In this document: positions 1 to 8,811 of the stretch, piece by piece
How the letters are laid out: every line of letters begins with the position of its first letter
How positions within the stretch are numbered: the stretch's first letter is position 1
DNA from: Actinomycetes bacterium
GTDB lineage: Bacteria > Actinomycetota > Acidimicrobiia > Acidimicrobiales > Bog-793
Reading direction: 5' to 3'
Assembly: GCA_021838945.1 (NCBI GenBank)
Contig: JAKCCH010000025.1
Location: forward strand, 1 to 35,534
DNA: 35,534 bases
Translations under genes and position numbers: made by a program
The notes under the pieces: model-generated
The model's database searches: none
The model's input: only the letters and a program-made list of their open reading frames with translations
What the model was told of the DNA's origin: nothing

Positions 1-791
1 TTGGCGTAGACCTGGTTCCACAACGCCGGACCGGCCGCGTTCGACGAGAAGATCCCGTAACGGGCGGCCGTGCTCTCGCCTCCGAAGTAGGTCGAGGTTG
101 CCGTCGTGTAGCGCGACCAGTAGCCGTGCAGTCCGATCTTGGCCGAGTTCGCCCCGCCGTTCCACCAGAGCTCGTTGCCCGAGTCGCCGGAGCCACCGAG
201 GAAGTTGCAGACCGTGAGGTTGTCGACTCTCACGTCGTTCGCCTTCCAGATCACGATCCCGTTGCGGCCGAACTTGTGGCCACCCGGACCGGTGACGCCG
301 AAGTCCTGCCACTTCTTGGCGGAGTCGCACGGCTTCGGAGCTCCCGGCTTCGTGCCGTCGATGATGACGGTCTTGCGGTTCATGCCGCGCAGCTTGAGGC
401 CTGGGGTCGTGATGAGAACGCCGCCCATGTCGCCCACCGCTGCCTGCGCAGCCGTCGGCGGGTGGGCGTGGTCGTCACGGGCGTGGTAGTCGCCGGGACC
501 GATGAGGATCCAGTCGCCGGGCTTGGCAGCATTCACCGCTGCCTGGATGGAGCTGTACGCACCCTTCTTCCCGTGATACGTGCCGACGAGCAGCACCGCC
601 GGTGTGGCATGGGGCGTGGTGTGCTCTCCCGCCGGGACACTCGCGGCGGTGGCGGCTGTGCTGCCGAGCGCGATCCCGGCCACGAGGGTCCCGGTGGCAG
701 CTGCTGTGGCGAAGGCCGACCTCGATCTGGTGAAGTTCCGGCGTCTCCGCGAGCGTCCGGCTTCGGTGACGTGCAGGTTCCTGCGGACCAC
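1..791 (-). CDS. Secreted right-handed beta-helix-like protein, 3' end cut by window edge
   Basis: This gene is absent from the supplied ORF track because it runs off the left edge, but the minus-strand frame is open from about 840 to base 1 and reads as a sensible protein. The chosen GTG start at 791 has GGGAGGG about 6 nt upstream. The N-terminus is arginine-rich (including RSRRRR) followed by a hydrophobic Ala/Gly stretch at roughly residues 27-50, which looks like a secretion signal. After it come short repeated beta-strand turns (GVLITTPGLKLRGMNRKTV, then VIWKANDVRVDNLTVCNFLG), typical of right-handed parallel beta-helix proteins, with a start resembling the 'IQAAVNAAKPGDWILIGPGDY' opening of that fold. 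The family includes polysaccharide lyases and surface adhesins; no catalytic residues can be assigned on the visible 263 residues. An exported envelope or carbohydrate-active protein is inferred. Confidence 0.75.
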   Translation of the reverse strand, partial: MVRRNLHVTEAGRSRRRRNFTRSRSAFATAAATGTLVAGIALGSTAATAASVPAGEHTTPHATPAVLLVGTYHGKKGAYSSIQAAVNAAKPGDWILIGPGDYHARDDHAHPPTAAQAAVGDMGGVLITTPGLKLRGMNRKTVIIDGTKPGAPKPCDSAKKWQDFGVTGPGGHKFGRNGIVIWKANDVRVDNLTVCNFLGGSGDSGNELWWNGGANSAKIGLHGYWSRYTTATSTYFGGESTAARYGIFSSNAAGPALWNQVYA

Positions 792-932
792 GCCTGCCCT
801 CCCATCGGTCGCTATCAAGCGACATGACAGTAGCGCTGCCGCACGAGCGGCGAAAGCCGCCGCTGGCAGGCCGCGGCGCCGCGTTCGGGCGGCCCTGCGG
901 TCAGGAGCTCCTTGCGGCGGAGCGCCGCTCGA

Positions 933-2315
933 TCAGGTCCAGCCGGCGCGGGTCGCCGGCATCCCTGACGATCCGCCGGGGCCGGGCTTGACGCCGAGAA
1001 CCTGGTGGATCGCGATGCCACCGTCGTCGAAGGCGTTGACAGACGCGCTCATGTACAAGCGCCAGACCCGCGCCCGCTCGAGACCGACGAGGGACACCGC
1101 CTCGTCCCAGCGTCTCTCCAGGTTCTCGACCCAGCGCCGGAGCGTTCGGGCGTAGTGCTCGCGCAGCGACTCGACGTCTCGGACCTCGAGACCTGATCGT
1201 TCCATCGCACGGACGACGTCGGCCACGTCGATGAGCTCGCCGTCGGGGAAGACGTAGCGGTTGATGAAGGTCCGGCCGCGCATCTTGGACCCGCCGACGC
1301 TCGAGATGGCGTGGTTGAGGAGGCGACCCTCCCGGCCGAGCAGCCCGAAGAGCGCGTCGAAGTACTCCGCCATCCTGCGCTCGCCGACGTGCTCGAACAT
1401 GCCGATGGAGGAGATGGCGTCGAAGCTGCTCCCGTCGAGGTCGCGATAGTCCTGCACGCGGATCTCGACCCGGTCGCCTACGCCTGCCTCCGCCACCCGC
1501 TTCCTCGCGAGCATGGCCTGGGGGGTGCTGAGCGTCACGCCGATGACCTCGGCGCCGTAGCGCTGAGCGGCGTGGATCGCCATCGACCCCCAGCCGCAGC
1601 CGACGTCGAGCAAGCGAGCCGCCCGGTGGAGGTGCTTCGAGGCCCATTCGGACAGCCCGAGCTTCTTGCAGACGAGATCGTGCTTGCTCGCCTGCGCCTC
1701 CTCGAGGGAGGCGTCCGGCCGCTCGAACCGAGCACACGAATAGGTCATGGGCGGACCGAGGACGAGCTCGTAGAACTCGTTGCCGATGTCGTAGTGGTGG
1801 TGGATCGCCTCGGCGTCGCGCTGTTTCGTGTGGATCGACCGCGGATGCCAAGGGCTCGACAGCCGTACCTCCACGCTCGGCGGGGCCGGCGGAGGGGACA
1901 CGAGACCGAACCGGCGGGCCACCGCCAGCAGCGGGATGAGGATTGACGGTCCGGGCGAGCTACGGCGCTGCATCGCCTCGTGGAGCGCCCGCAGGACCGA
2001 GATCAGCTCGTCCCCGCCGGGCGGGCTCCCGAGCGGCGACGGTGCACCGCGTGCCTCGAGATCGATCGTCCCGAGGACGAACGCTCGTGCGAGGCCGAGC
2101 TCGCCCGGTGCCCACAGCAGGTGCTTGAGCGCCTCGGGAGACCGCACGAGCACGTTCCCAGGGCCGTCCTCGGGCCCGAGCGAACTGCCGTCCCAGAAGA
2201 CGAAACGGACCGGCGGGCCACCTCGGAAGAGTCTCGCCGTCAAGGGGTGCAAGGCATCTGCGACCGTCGCTGGGGCGCTCCGTCGCCTCGCACTGATGCG
2301 CGCGTCGATGCTCAT
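933..2315 (-). CDS. cfa: Cyclopropane-fatty-acyl-phospholipid synthase family methyltransferase
   Basis: Predicted to transfer a methylene from S-adenosylmethionine to cis double bonds of membrane phospholipid acyl chains, or to carry out a related fatty-acid methylation. The 460-residue protein has the family signature HHHYDIGNEFYELVLG at about residues 172-187, the substrate-site Cys in TYSCA (about 194), the SAM-binding loop LLDVGCGWGSMAIHAA at 235-250 and the downstream GMFEHVG and INRYVFPDGEL motifs. Length is somewhat above the E. coli enzyme (382 aa) because of an N-terminal domain of about 150 residues, which is common in bacterial members. The ATG at 2315 is the only good start; no clear Shine-Dalgarno is seen. 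It stands alone on minus. Whether it makes cyclopropane rings or methyl branches cannot be decided from sequence. Confidence 0.9.
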   Translation of the reverse strand: MSIDARISARRRSAPATVADALHPLTARLFRGGPPVRFVFWDGSSLGPEDGPGNVLVRSPEALKHLLWAPGELGLARAFVLGTIDLEARGAPSPLGSPPGGDELISVLRALHEAMQRRSSPGPSILIPLLAVARRFGLVSPPPAPPSVEVRLSSPWHPRSIHTKQRDAEAIHHHYDIGNEFYELVLGPPMTYSCARFERPDASLEEAQASKHDLVCKKLGLSEWASKHLHRAARLLDVGCGWGSMAIHAAQRYGAEVIGVTLSTPQAMLARKRVAEAGVGDRVEIRVQDYRDLDGSSFDAISSIGMFEHVGERRMAEYFDALFGLLGREGRLLNHAISSVGGSKMRGRTFINRYVFPDGELIDVADVVRAMERSGLEVRDVESLREHYARTLRRWVENLERRWDEAVSLVGLERARVWRLYMSASVNAFDDGGIAIHQVLGVKPGPGGSSGMPATRAGWT

Positions 2316-2405
2316 GATGCTGAGCGTAATGACGCTCCCGCCTCCCGTCAGGCGGCAGGCCCGCGCGCCGGCGGGCTCAGCCGAGTGCTCTGTGTCGCAG
2401 TGTGT

Positions 2406-4640
2406 TCAGCCCTCGTAGGTGTAGGTGTCCGCGACCGAATTCGCGCTGGTCCCGTGTGTCGTCAGCACCCTGACGTGAACGGTGCCGGCGCCGGGCGGGA
2501 CGATGACGGTGATCCAGGTCGGGCTCCCGGTCCAGTCCTGCCCGACGTGGAAGTGCGCCCGGACGCTGCCGAACTCGACACCCTGGACGCCGCTGAACCC
2601 GTAGCCGTACACCTTCACCGAGTTGCCACCACTCTTCGGACCGGTGTCGGGCTTGATGGAGTTGATCCCGGGCCGCAGGCGATGTGCCAGCTCGCACATG
2701 GCCGACGCGAGCCCGCCGTACTGCGACGTGACGATGGGCGATCCGAGGCCGGACGCCATGTCGTAGCCCTTGGCGGCGCGGTAGAGCCCGCCCGTGTAGC
2801 CCGACACCGCGTCGTCGTTGCCGCCGGCCCTGATGTCGGTGAGCACGGCCGGGTACCGGCGGGACCCCGCCAGCGCGTACAGGGTGGGGTTGAGGAACCC
2901 GACGCTGCGCCCGCCACATCGCGGGCTCGCATCGACGAGGGCCGTGACGGCGGCCCAGAGGGGCGCCGCACCGCTCGTGCCCCCGATCGTGGTCCAAGCC
3001 CCGTCGTAATAGATGATGTAACCGGTCGCCGGGTTGGCGTCGGCCGTCACGTCGGGCACCTCCCGGCAATAGCCCACCGCGACGCCACAGGGGTGCGGGC
3101 TCGAGTGCGCGTTGACGACACCGAGGCCCGGCGAGGCCGCGAGCTGGTACGCAGGCATCGGCCAGATGGAGGAGATGCCGCCGCCCGAGGCCGCTCCGCC
3201 CACGTTCCAGACGGTCTCGCGGTGGATCTTGGCATGAAGGGTCGTGCCACCCACCGAGGTCATGTAGGGCTGCGACCCGGGGTCGTCGACGGCCAGGCTC
3301 TGCTGAGTGGTGAACGGGAGGCTGGAACCTTCTCCCCAGCAGTCGGTCGAACCGTAGTCGCCGGCGGCCGAGAGCCAGGACTGGCCTTCCGCCGCGGCGT
3401 ACTCGAACAGCGTGGACTCGGCCTGTGCGGCTCGCTTCGCAGCCGCAGCCGTGCTGCCGAGTGCCTGCTCGCACTCCCCCCACGAGTTCGTGACCACGTC
3501 GGCCGTCGGGTGCTCGACGATCCGCTGGAACTCGTCCAGCACTCCCCGGTTCGAGTTCGGCGCCTGGTACACGAGGAGACGGGCCTGAGGAGCCAGGCCG
3601 GCGACGTCCTCGATGTCGAGGGCTGCTTCTCCCGAGCCGTAACTGACTCCTCGTGCCCCACCGTCCACCGCGATGTACCGCACTGACGTCGATATCCCGT
3701 AGCAGGACTCGTAAGTCGCCAGGTCCGATGATGAGACCCGCTCGAACTCGACGATGCCGATCGTGATGCCCGAGCCCAGATCACCCTTCGCGTACAAGCC
3801 GCTCATGCCGTAGTAGCCGGCAAGCTGGGATGCCGTACGCCCACCGATCGCCCGCTGCGCGAGCGCAGCGGCACAGGGCTTGGGGGCGCTCGTGGCGGCT
3901 GTCGAGGCCACTGTCGAGGCCACTGGCGCGCTGCTCGTGCGCTGTGCCACGCGAGGGTGTTGCGTCCCGGGCAGCCGTGCGAGCAACGGCCGCGCTGCCG
4001 GCAAGTCGTTGAGGCCGACGACCGTTGCCACATCGCCCGCGAGCGGCATCGGCAGGCGCGCTCCGGTCGTGTTCGCGTACACGAGCTTCCCGCCAGGCAG
4101 GCGATATTGCTCGAACCGCGTCGCCAGGGCGCGGGCGAACGACGCTGCCGTTGCCTTCACGGTGACCGTCAGCCGGTCGGTGCTGCCGGCCACCGGATCG
4201 AGACCGAGGTCTCGCAACCACACCTCGACCTGCGACACCTCAGCCGCGCTCGGGCTGAACTCATCTCGGAGCTGTCTCGGCGTGAGGTAGCTGCCTCGAA
4301 GCGGTGAGCCGGGAGTCGAGACAGCCGACGCGAGGCGGGCGAGCGATCGAGGGTGCCGCGGCGCCAGCACGACGTCGACGACGATCTGCTGGCTCGACGG
4401 GGGCGCGCCGAGCGCGACCGATCCAGCCGGCAGCAGCTCGACCGGAGCGACGATCCTGCTCGTGGACCAGTTGAGCGGCAACAGGCGCAATGGCGTCGCC
4501 GCCGTAGCGGCGGCAGTCGCAGGCGTGTACGCCGACCAGGCGAGGATGGCCCCGCACAGAGCCGCCGCGGCGAGCCGCGGCGCTCGTGCGACGAGCCGCT
4601 GCTGACGCCCGCGAAGGCGCTCCGCACGCGGCAACTGCAT
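2406..4640 (-). CDS. S53 family serine-carboxyl peptidase (pro-kumamolisin/sedolisin) with TIG domain
   Basis: A secreted endopeptidase of the sedolisin family, which works at acidic pH using a Ser-Glu-Asp triad. Residues about 20-45 form a signal peptide; 60-215 match the pro-kumamolisin activation domain (LTPRQLRDEF). The catalytic domain carries GSGEAALDIED (Glu338, Asp342), the oxyanion-hole Asp in SAAGDYGS (Asp428) and the nucleophile in GGTSGAAP (Ser556), and the calcium-site region TDIRAGGND/GYDMASGLGSP near 600-635. The last 85 residues form an IPT/TIG immunoglobulin-like module starting INSIKPDTGPKSGGN. I chose ATG 4640 because TACCAT lies 6 nt upstream, as in leaderless genes; the ORF-track GTG at 4658 would lie upstream of that -10 box. 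It is divergent from the YcaQ-like gene, 50 bp apart. Confidence 0.92.
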   Translation of the reverse strand: MQLPRAERLRGRQQRLVARAPRLAAAALCGAILAWSAYTPATAAATAATPLRLLPLNWSTSRIVAPVELLPAGSVALGAPPSSQQIVVDVVLAPRHPRSLARLASAVSTPGSPLRGSYLTPRQLRDEFSPSAAEVSQVEVWLRDLGLDPVAGSTDRLTVTVKATAASFARALATRFEQYRLPGGKLVYANTTGARLPMPLAGDVATVVGLNDLPAARPLLARLPGTQHPRVAQRTSSAPVASTVASTAATSAPKPCAAALAQRAIGGRTASQLAGYYGMSGLYAKGDLGSGITIGIVEFERVSSSDLATYESCYGISTSVRYIAVDGGARGVSYGSGEAALDIEDVAGLAPQARLLVYQAPNSNRGVLDEFQRIVEHPTADVVTNSWGECEQALGSTAAAAKRAAQAESTLFEYAAAEGQSWLSAAGDYGSTDCWGEGSSLPFTTQQSLAVDDPGSQPYMTSVGGTTLHAKIHRETVWNVGGAASGGGISSIWPMPAYQLAASPGLGVVNAHSSPHPCGVAVGYCREVPDVTADANPATGYIIYYDGAWTTIGGTSGAAPLWAAVTALVDASPRCGGRSVGFLNPTLYALAGSRRYPAVLTDIRAGGNDDAVSGYTGGLYRAAKGYDMASGLGSPIVTSQYGGLASAMCELAHRLRPGINSIKPDTGPKSGGNSVKVYGYGFSGVQGVEFGSVRAHFHVGQDWTGSPTWITVIVPPGAGTVHVRVLTTHGTSANSVADTYTYEG

Positions 4641-4646
4641 TGCCTG

Positions 4647-4652
4647 ATGGTA
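4647..4652 (-). promoter_or_regulatory. Candidate -10 box (TACCAT) for the S53 protease
   Basis: On the minus strand TACCAT is followed by 6 nt and then ATG at 4640. This spacing puts the transcription start at or next to the start codon, as in leaderless actinobacterial mRNAs. No convincing -35 hexamer was found. Confidence 0.45.
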
Positions 4653-4690
4653 GGGCACGGCGGCATGCCCCGCTGAGGCAGGATCTTGCG

Positions 4691-5926
4691 GTGGTCACCA
4701 CGCCTCCTCGAGAAGCGGCTCGCGCCGGCACCGTGCCCGACATCTCCTCTCGCGAAGCCCGACGGGCACATCTCGTCGCGCAAGGGCTGCTCGGTCGCCG
4801 GCTGGCCGGAGGCCCGGCTGCAGTGCTGGAGCGCACCCGTGGCATCCAGCTCGACACGATCTCGGTGCTCGCACGCTCGCACGAGCTGATGGCTTTCGCG
4901 CGGCTCGGTCCCGTGCGGCGAGAACGTATCGACTCCGCCTATTGGGGCGGTCCGCCCTACCGGGCCATGGAGTTCTGGTACCACGCCGCATGTGTGGTGC
5001 CGATCGAGGAGTGGCCGAATCTCGGGTTTCGCCGGGAACAGATCCGTGCACGCGGCTTCCGGTGGCACCGCGTCGACGACATAGACACGGTCGGTGAGCG
5101 CGTCCTCGAGCAGTTGCGCGACCGTGGGCCGCTCACGGCGAAGGAGCTCGGCGGGGCGAAACGTGGTGGTCCGTGGTGGGACTGGTCCGAGACGAAGATC
5201 GCTGCCGAGTGGTTGCTCGACATCGGAGAGATCGTCTGCACGACCCGTCGGGGCTACCAGCGCGTCTACGACCTGCCGGAGCGGGCGATCCCGCCGGAGG
5301 TCCTGCGGACGGTGGTCGACAAGGACCGCGCCGTCCAGGTGCTGGTCGAGCGTGCGCTCGCTGCTCTCGGCGTGGCTACCGCCCGCGACATCGCGGCATA
5401 TTCGGGCCTGCGGCCCCTCGATGTCCAGGCCGGGCTGACCGCGCTCGACGGGGAGCGGATCGAACGGGTCTCCGTGGCCGGGTGGCGGGAGCCCGGCTGG
5501 GCTGCTCCCGATGCGCTCGAGCACCCCGCCGTCGGCGGCGCGACACGAGCACGGCCGGTGCTGCTCTCGCCTTTCGACGGGGTGATCTGCGACCGGGCGC
5601 GCATGGAGCGGCACTTCGGCTTCCGCCATCGGCTGGAGGCGTACGTGCCCCGCCACAAGCGCGTCTACGGGTACTACTCGATGCCGGTGCTCGCCGGCGA
5701 CCAGCTCGTGGGGCGCGTCGACCCCGCCCGGGACCGGAGGACTCTCGTGGCGAGGAGCGTCCACCTCGAGGATTCGCTCAGCCCAGCCGGGCTCGTCCGC
5801 GCGGCACGAGCCACTGCCGCCGCTCTCGTCGAGGCTGCCCGCTGGGTGGGGTGCGATGCAGTCGCCGTCGAGCGCGTCGAGCCGGACAGCGTGCGACCGA
5901 GCCTCGTCGACTCGCTACCGGGCTGA
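4691..5926 (+). CDS. YcaQ-family winged-helix DNA glycosylase (DUF1006/HTH_42)
   Basis: Member of the AlkZ/YcaQ family of winged-helix proteins that excise alkylated or crosslinked bases from DNA. The protein shows the family landmarks in order: the catalytic Q-x-D motif in GIQLDTISVLARSHEL, the FWYHAACVVP segment, WWDWSETKIAAEWLL, and the C-terminal block LLSPFDGVICDRARMERHFG followed by YVPRHKRVYGYYSMPVLAGD. The Q-x-D form (rather than Q-x-Q) is typical of YcaQ/AlkX enzymes, whose E. coli member acts on interstrand crosslinks. Length of about 411 residues is normal. I chose GTG 4691 with AGGCAGG about 9 nt upstream; the longer ORF in the track would reach into the divergent protease gene. 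It overlaps the convergent sirtuin gene by 12 bp. Confidence 0.87.
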   Translation: MVTTPPREAARAGTVPDISSREARRAHLVAQGLLGRRLAGGPAAVLERTRGIQLDTISVLARSHELMAFARLGPVRRERIDSAYWGGPPYRAMEFWYHAACVVPIEEWPNLGFRREQIRARGFRWHRVDDIDTVGERVLEQLRDRGPLTAKELGGAKRGGPWWDWSETKIAAEWLLDIGEIVCTTRRGYQRVYDLPERAIPPEVLRTVVDKDRAVQVLVERALAALGVATARDIAAYSGLRPLDVQAGLTALDGERIERVSVAGWREPGWAAPDALEHPAVGGATRARPVLLSPFDGVICDRARMERHFGFRHRLEAYVPRHKRVYGYYSMPVLAGDQLVGRVDPARDRRTLVARSVHLEDSLSPAGLVRAARATAAALVEAARWVGCDAVAVERVEPDSVRPSLVDSLPG

Positions 5927-6796
5927 GCGCTCCCTCTGCCGGCCGGCATCGCGCGCCAGCCGGGGAAGGACCTCCGAGATCGACCCACGGATCACGACGT
6001 CGGCGAGCGAGTCGAGCGCCGTGGGGTCGTTGTTCACGATGACGACGGCCGCGCCTCGCCTCCGCGCGAGCGGCACGAGGCCTGCAGCCGGCTGCACTTC
6101 GAGCGTCGTGCCGATCGCGAGCATCACCGTCGCATCCGCCGCCGCGCGGACGGCCGCGTCCAGCACGTCCGGGTCCAATCGCTGCTCGAAACTGATCGTC
6201 GCCGTCTTCAGCAGCCCCCCGCACACCCCCGCTCCGTCGCGCCTCGGCTGCAGGCATCGCGGGTCCGGATCGCCCTCCCGAACCCGTTGCAGCACGCTCG
6301 AGGTCGGTTGCCGGTCGTGACAGGACCAGCACTCGGTCCAGTGGGCCGTGCCGTGGATCTCCACGACGCGTGCAGGTTCGTGGCCGGCGAGGAGGTGCAG
6401 GCCGTCGGTGTTCTGGGTGACGACTGTTGCCAGGATCCCCATGCGCTCGAGAACCACGAGCGCATCGTGCCCGGCCGTCGGGCGAGCCTCCCAGACGGGT
6501 GAGCCGAGGCGGGACAGCCATGCCCGGCGGCGCACGTCCTCGTCGGAGAGATAGGCCGAGAGGGTCGAGAGCCGCTCCGCCGACGGATCCCGCGTCCACA
6601 CGCCTTGCGGGCCGCGGAAGTCGGGGATGCCGGCGTCGGTGGAGATCCCTGCGCCCGTGAGGACCACGAGACCCCGCTCACCGGCGCCTGCCACGAGCCG
6701 AGCCGCCTGGGCGATCTCGAGATCGAGGGTGGTTGTGCCGTCCGCGTCCGCTGGGTCGTCCGGGGCGTCCGGGTCTCCGCTCACCGCACACCCCAC
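5915..6796 (-). CDS. NAD-dependent protein deacetylase, sirtuin (Sir2) family
   Basis: Removes acyl groups from protein lysines while consuming NAD+, releasing nicotinamide and O-acyl-ADP-ribose. The Rossmann-type NAD site is clear: GAGISTDAGIPDFRG at about 48-62, TQNTDGLH at 127-134 and the catalytic His148 in EIHGTAHW. The zinc module has CWSC (Cys156/Cys159), but the second pair is split as C181-x10-C192 rather than the usual short C-x2-4-C, so a loop of about 8 residues is inserted. The IGTTLEVQPAAGL and VIVNNDPTALD motifs follow as expected. GTG starts at 6796 or 6784 are both possible. The gene is divergent from the enoyl-CoA hydratase with only 17 bp between, and convergent with the YcaQ-like gene. 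Confidence 0.9.
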   Translation of the reverse strand: MGCAVSGDPDAPDDPADADGTTTLDLEIAQAARLVAGAGERGLVVLTGAGISTDAGIPDFRGPQGVWTRDPSAERLSTLSAYLSDEDVRRRAWLSRLGSPVWEARPTAGHDALVVLERMGILATVVTQNTDGLHLLAGHEPARVVEIHGTAHWTECWSCHDRQPTSSVLQRVREGDPDPRCLQPRRDGAGVCGGLLKTATISFEQRLDPDVLDAAVRAAADATVMLAIGTTLEVQPAAGLVPLARRRGAAVVIVNNDPTALDSLADVVIRGSISEVLPRLARDAGRQRERSAR

Positions 6797-6799
6797 CGG

Positions 6800-6805
6800 T
6801 AGGGT
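6800..6805 (+). promoter_or_regulatory. Candidate -10 box (TAGGGT) for the enoyl-CoA hydratase gene
   Basis: TAGGGT lies 8 nt before the GTG at 6814 and fits TANNNT. The position implies a leaderless transcript. The 17-bp gap to the divergent sirtuin start leaves no room for a ribosome binding site for both genes. Confidence 0.4.
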
Positions 6806-6813
6806 TCGCCCCC

Positions 6814-7638
6814 GTGGAACGCCAAGTGGTCGAGTACGAAGTCGCCGACCGGATCGCGACGATCCGCCTGAACCGGCCCGAGCGCCTCAATTCGTGGACC
6901 GGCCGGATGTCCTCGGAGTACCGGACGGCTCTCCTCGCGGCGGCCGACGATCCCCAGGTGAGAGTGATCGTGGTGACAGGAGCGGGACGAGGTTTCTGCT
7001 CCGGCGCCGACAGCGACGCCCTCGCGGGCCATGCCGAGCGGGGCGGCTACGACTCGGGCCTCGGCGAGGGAGCCCCGCGGCCCGGCTACGGAGTCCGCGC
7101 GGAGTTCGATGCCGACATGGCCTACCACTTCGGTGTCGACAAGCCGATCATCGCGGCGATCAACGGGCCGGCGGCCGGGATCGGGTTCGCCCTCGCCTGC
7201 TACTGCGACCTTCGTTTCGCTGCTCGGGGCGCCAAGCTCACGACGGCGCACGGCCGGCTCGGGCTGCCGGCCGAGTTCGGGCTGTCGTGGCTGCTGCCGA
7301 AGCTGATCGGGCTCACCCACGCCGCCGAGCTCCTCTTCTCGAGCCGGATCTTCCTGGCTGAGGAGGCCGCCGAGATGGGTCTCGTGAACCGGCTCCTCGA
7401 ACCCGGCGACCTGATGGGCGCCGTCTACGACTATGCGGCCCAGCTGGCGACGACCGTCTCGCCGGCCTCTCTTCGGGTCACCAAGCGGCAGCTGTACCGC
7501 GACCTCGTCGCCGGCAATCCGGCCGATTCGATCGAGGATGCGACCGTGACGATGGACGAGATGATGGCCGGGCCGGACTATCGGGAGGGGGTGGTGGCGC
7601 TGCGGGAGAAGCGGGCGCCACGTTTCGGGCTGTCGTAG
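6814..7638 (+). CDS. Enoyl-CoA hydratase/isomerase (crotonase) family protein
   Basis: Crotonase-fold enzyme, probably hydrating 2-enoyl-CoA in fatty-acid beta-oxidation or a related acyl-CoA conversion. It begins VERQVVEYEVADRIATIRLNRPE, the standard crotonase opening, and has the oxyanion-hole segments GAGRGFCSGADS (about residues 55-66) and NGPAAGIGFALACYCDLRFA, then the conserved helix AAEMGLVNRLLEP. The glutamate positions of classical hydratases are replaced in part (AHGRLGLPAEFGLSWLLPKL keeps the Glu of the second position), so hydratase versus isomerase cannot be settled. The GTG at 6814 is preferred over the ORF-track start because the upstream 27 codons are Pro/Arg-rich shadow sequence from the sirtuin gene. 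Length 274 aa is normal. It is convergent with the panE-like gene 35 bp away. Confidence 0.88.
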   Translation: MERQVVEYEVADRIATIRLNRPERLNSWTGRMSSEYRTALLAAADDPQVRVIVVTGAGRGFCSGADSDALAGHAERGGYDSGLGEGAPRPGYGVRAEFDADMAYHFGVDKPIIAAINGPAAGIGFALACYCDLRFAARGAKLTTAHGRLGLPAEFGLSWLLPKLIGLTHAAELLFSSRIFLAEEAAEMGLVNRLLEPGDLMGAVYDYAAQLATTVSPASLRVTKRQLYRDLVAGNPADSIEDATVTMDEMMAGPDYREGVVALREKRAPRFGLS

Positions 7639-7673
7639 CTCTTCGGCTGGGTCGAGGTGACGACCGCTGCTCG

Positions 7674-8693
7674 TCAAGGGGCCGACCCGGCGGTGAGGCC
7701 GAGCCCTTCGGCCACTTCCTCGACGGTCATGGACCCCGGAGGGCGTCGCTCGCGAGCGAGCCGGTTCGCGACCTCCTGCAACCGTTCGTTGACGACCGTC
7801 GGGAGGCCGTGCAGGCGTCCGAGTAGCGCGATCTCCCCGTTGAGGTAGTCCGCCTCGATGTCGCCGGTGCCGCGCTGCAGGCTCTGCCAGCTCGAGCCTC
7901 CCTCCCGGACGGCGCCGTGCACCTCAAGCGTCTCGCCTCGCAGCCGGCGTCTCACCTCCTCCGCGCTCTCGTCCGCCACGGTGATGCCCGCAGCGGCGTA
8001 GCACGCACGCGCCTCGGCGCGGGCCGCCTTCATGAGTGACACCGCCAGTTCGCTCGAGAGCTCGGTCCCACAGGCGGCCTGCAAGGCGTTGGCGAGGTTG
8101 CTGAGGAGCTTCAGGTACTTGAGGGACATGACGTCGCTCGTCGCCCTCGAGTCGAACCCGGCCGACACGAGGTCTGCGGCAAGCTCCTCGGCGACGGCAT
8201 CGAGCCCTGTCGGGTAGCGCCCGACATCGAGCAGCCCGTACACAGGCGCGGTCGCGATCTCGACCACCCCGGGCTCGAGGTGACTCCCGGCGAGGACCAC
8301 CCGCATCCCGTAGACCTGCGGGAAACGCCGGAGCGCGATCCGCTCGTTCTCCACTCCGTTCTGGGCGCACACGATCGGGATGCGCCGGGCGGCGGCGGCG
8401 TCATCGGCGGCATCGGCGACCGCTCGGAGATCGTCGAGCGCCGCCCCGCTCTGCTGGGTCTTCGTGGCGAGGATGACGCAGTCGCCGGCCTGCAGCCCGA
8501 TCTCGGCCACGCTCCCGAACGCCGGGACAAGGAGGCGTTCCGTCGTGTCGGGATCTCGCAGCTCGAGGCCGTCACGCCGCAGAGCTTCGAGGTGGGCGCC
8601 GCGCGCGACGAGAACCACGTCGTGCCCGGCCTTCGCGAGCTTGCCGCCGATGGCGCCTCCGATGGCACCTGCCCCCAGGATCACGTATCGCAT
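7674..8693 (-). CDS. panE: 2-dehydropantoate 2-reductase (ketopantoate reductase)
   Basis: NADPH-dependent reduction of ketopantoate to pantoate in pantothenate and coenzyme A synthesis, or a paralogous reductase of the same family. The N-terminal nucleotide site is ILGAGAIGGAIGGKL; ATKTQQSGAAL and CAQNGVENE follow as in ApbA/PanE proteins. The C-terminal helical domain has the catalytic-lysine region SLKYLKLLSNLANALQA and the substrate-binding block SSWQSLQRGTGDIEADYLNG. The 339-residue length is typical of the longer actinobacterial forms. ATG 8693 is well placed. The family has many members of unproven substrate, so true PanE activity is inferred, and the symbol is tentative. No pantothenate genes lie next to it. 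Confidence 0.82.
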   Translation of the reverse strand: MRYVILGAGAIGGAIGGKLAKAGHDVVLVARGAHLEALRRDGLELRDPDTTERLLVPAFGSVAEIGLQAGDCVILATKTQQSGAALDDLRAVADAADDAAAARRIPIVCAQNGVENERIALRRFPQVYGMRVVLAGSHLEPGVVEIATAPVYGLLDVGRYPTGLDAVAEELAADLVSAGFDSRATSDVMSLKYLKLLSNLANALQAACGTELSSELAVSLMKAARAEARACYAAAGITVADESAEEVRRRLRGETLEVHGAVREGGSSWQSLQRGTGDIEADYLNGEIALLGRLHGLPTVVNERLQEVANRLARERRPPGSMTVEEVAEGLGLTAGSAP

Positions 8694-8811
8694 GGATCTG
8701 TGATAGCCGATCAGCCGATCCCGGCGCTCCCCGTCACAGCCCTCCCCGGCTCGGTCGACGGGACAGCGGGAGCCGCTCGCCCCGCCCGACCGGCGGGCCG
8801 CGGGGCGCCGG

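Noticed and set aside
1980-3686. 568-aa plus-strand ORF
   Set aside because: Antisense shadow of the cfa and S53 protease genes; the minus-strand products have full catalytic motif sets.
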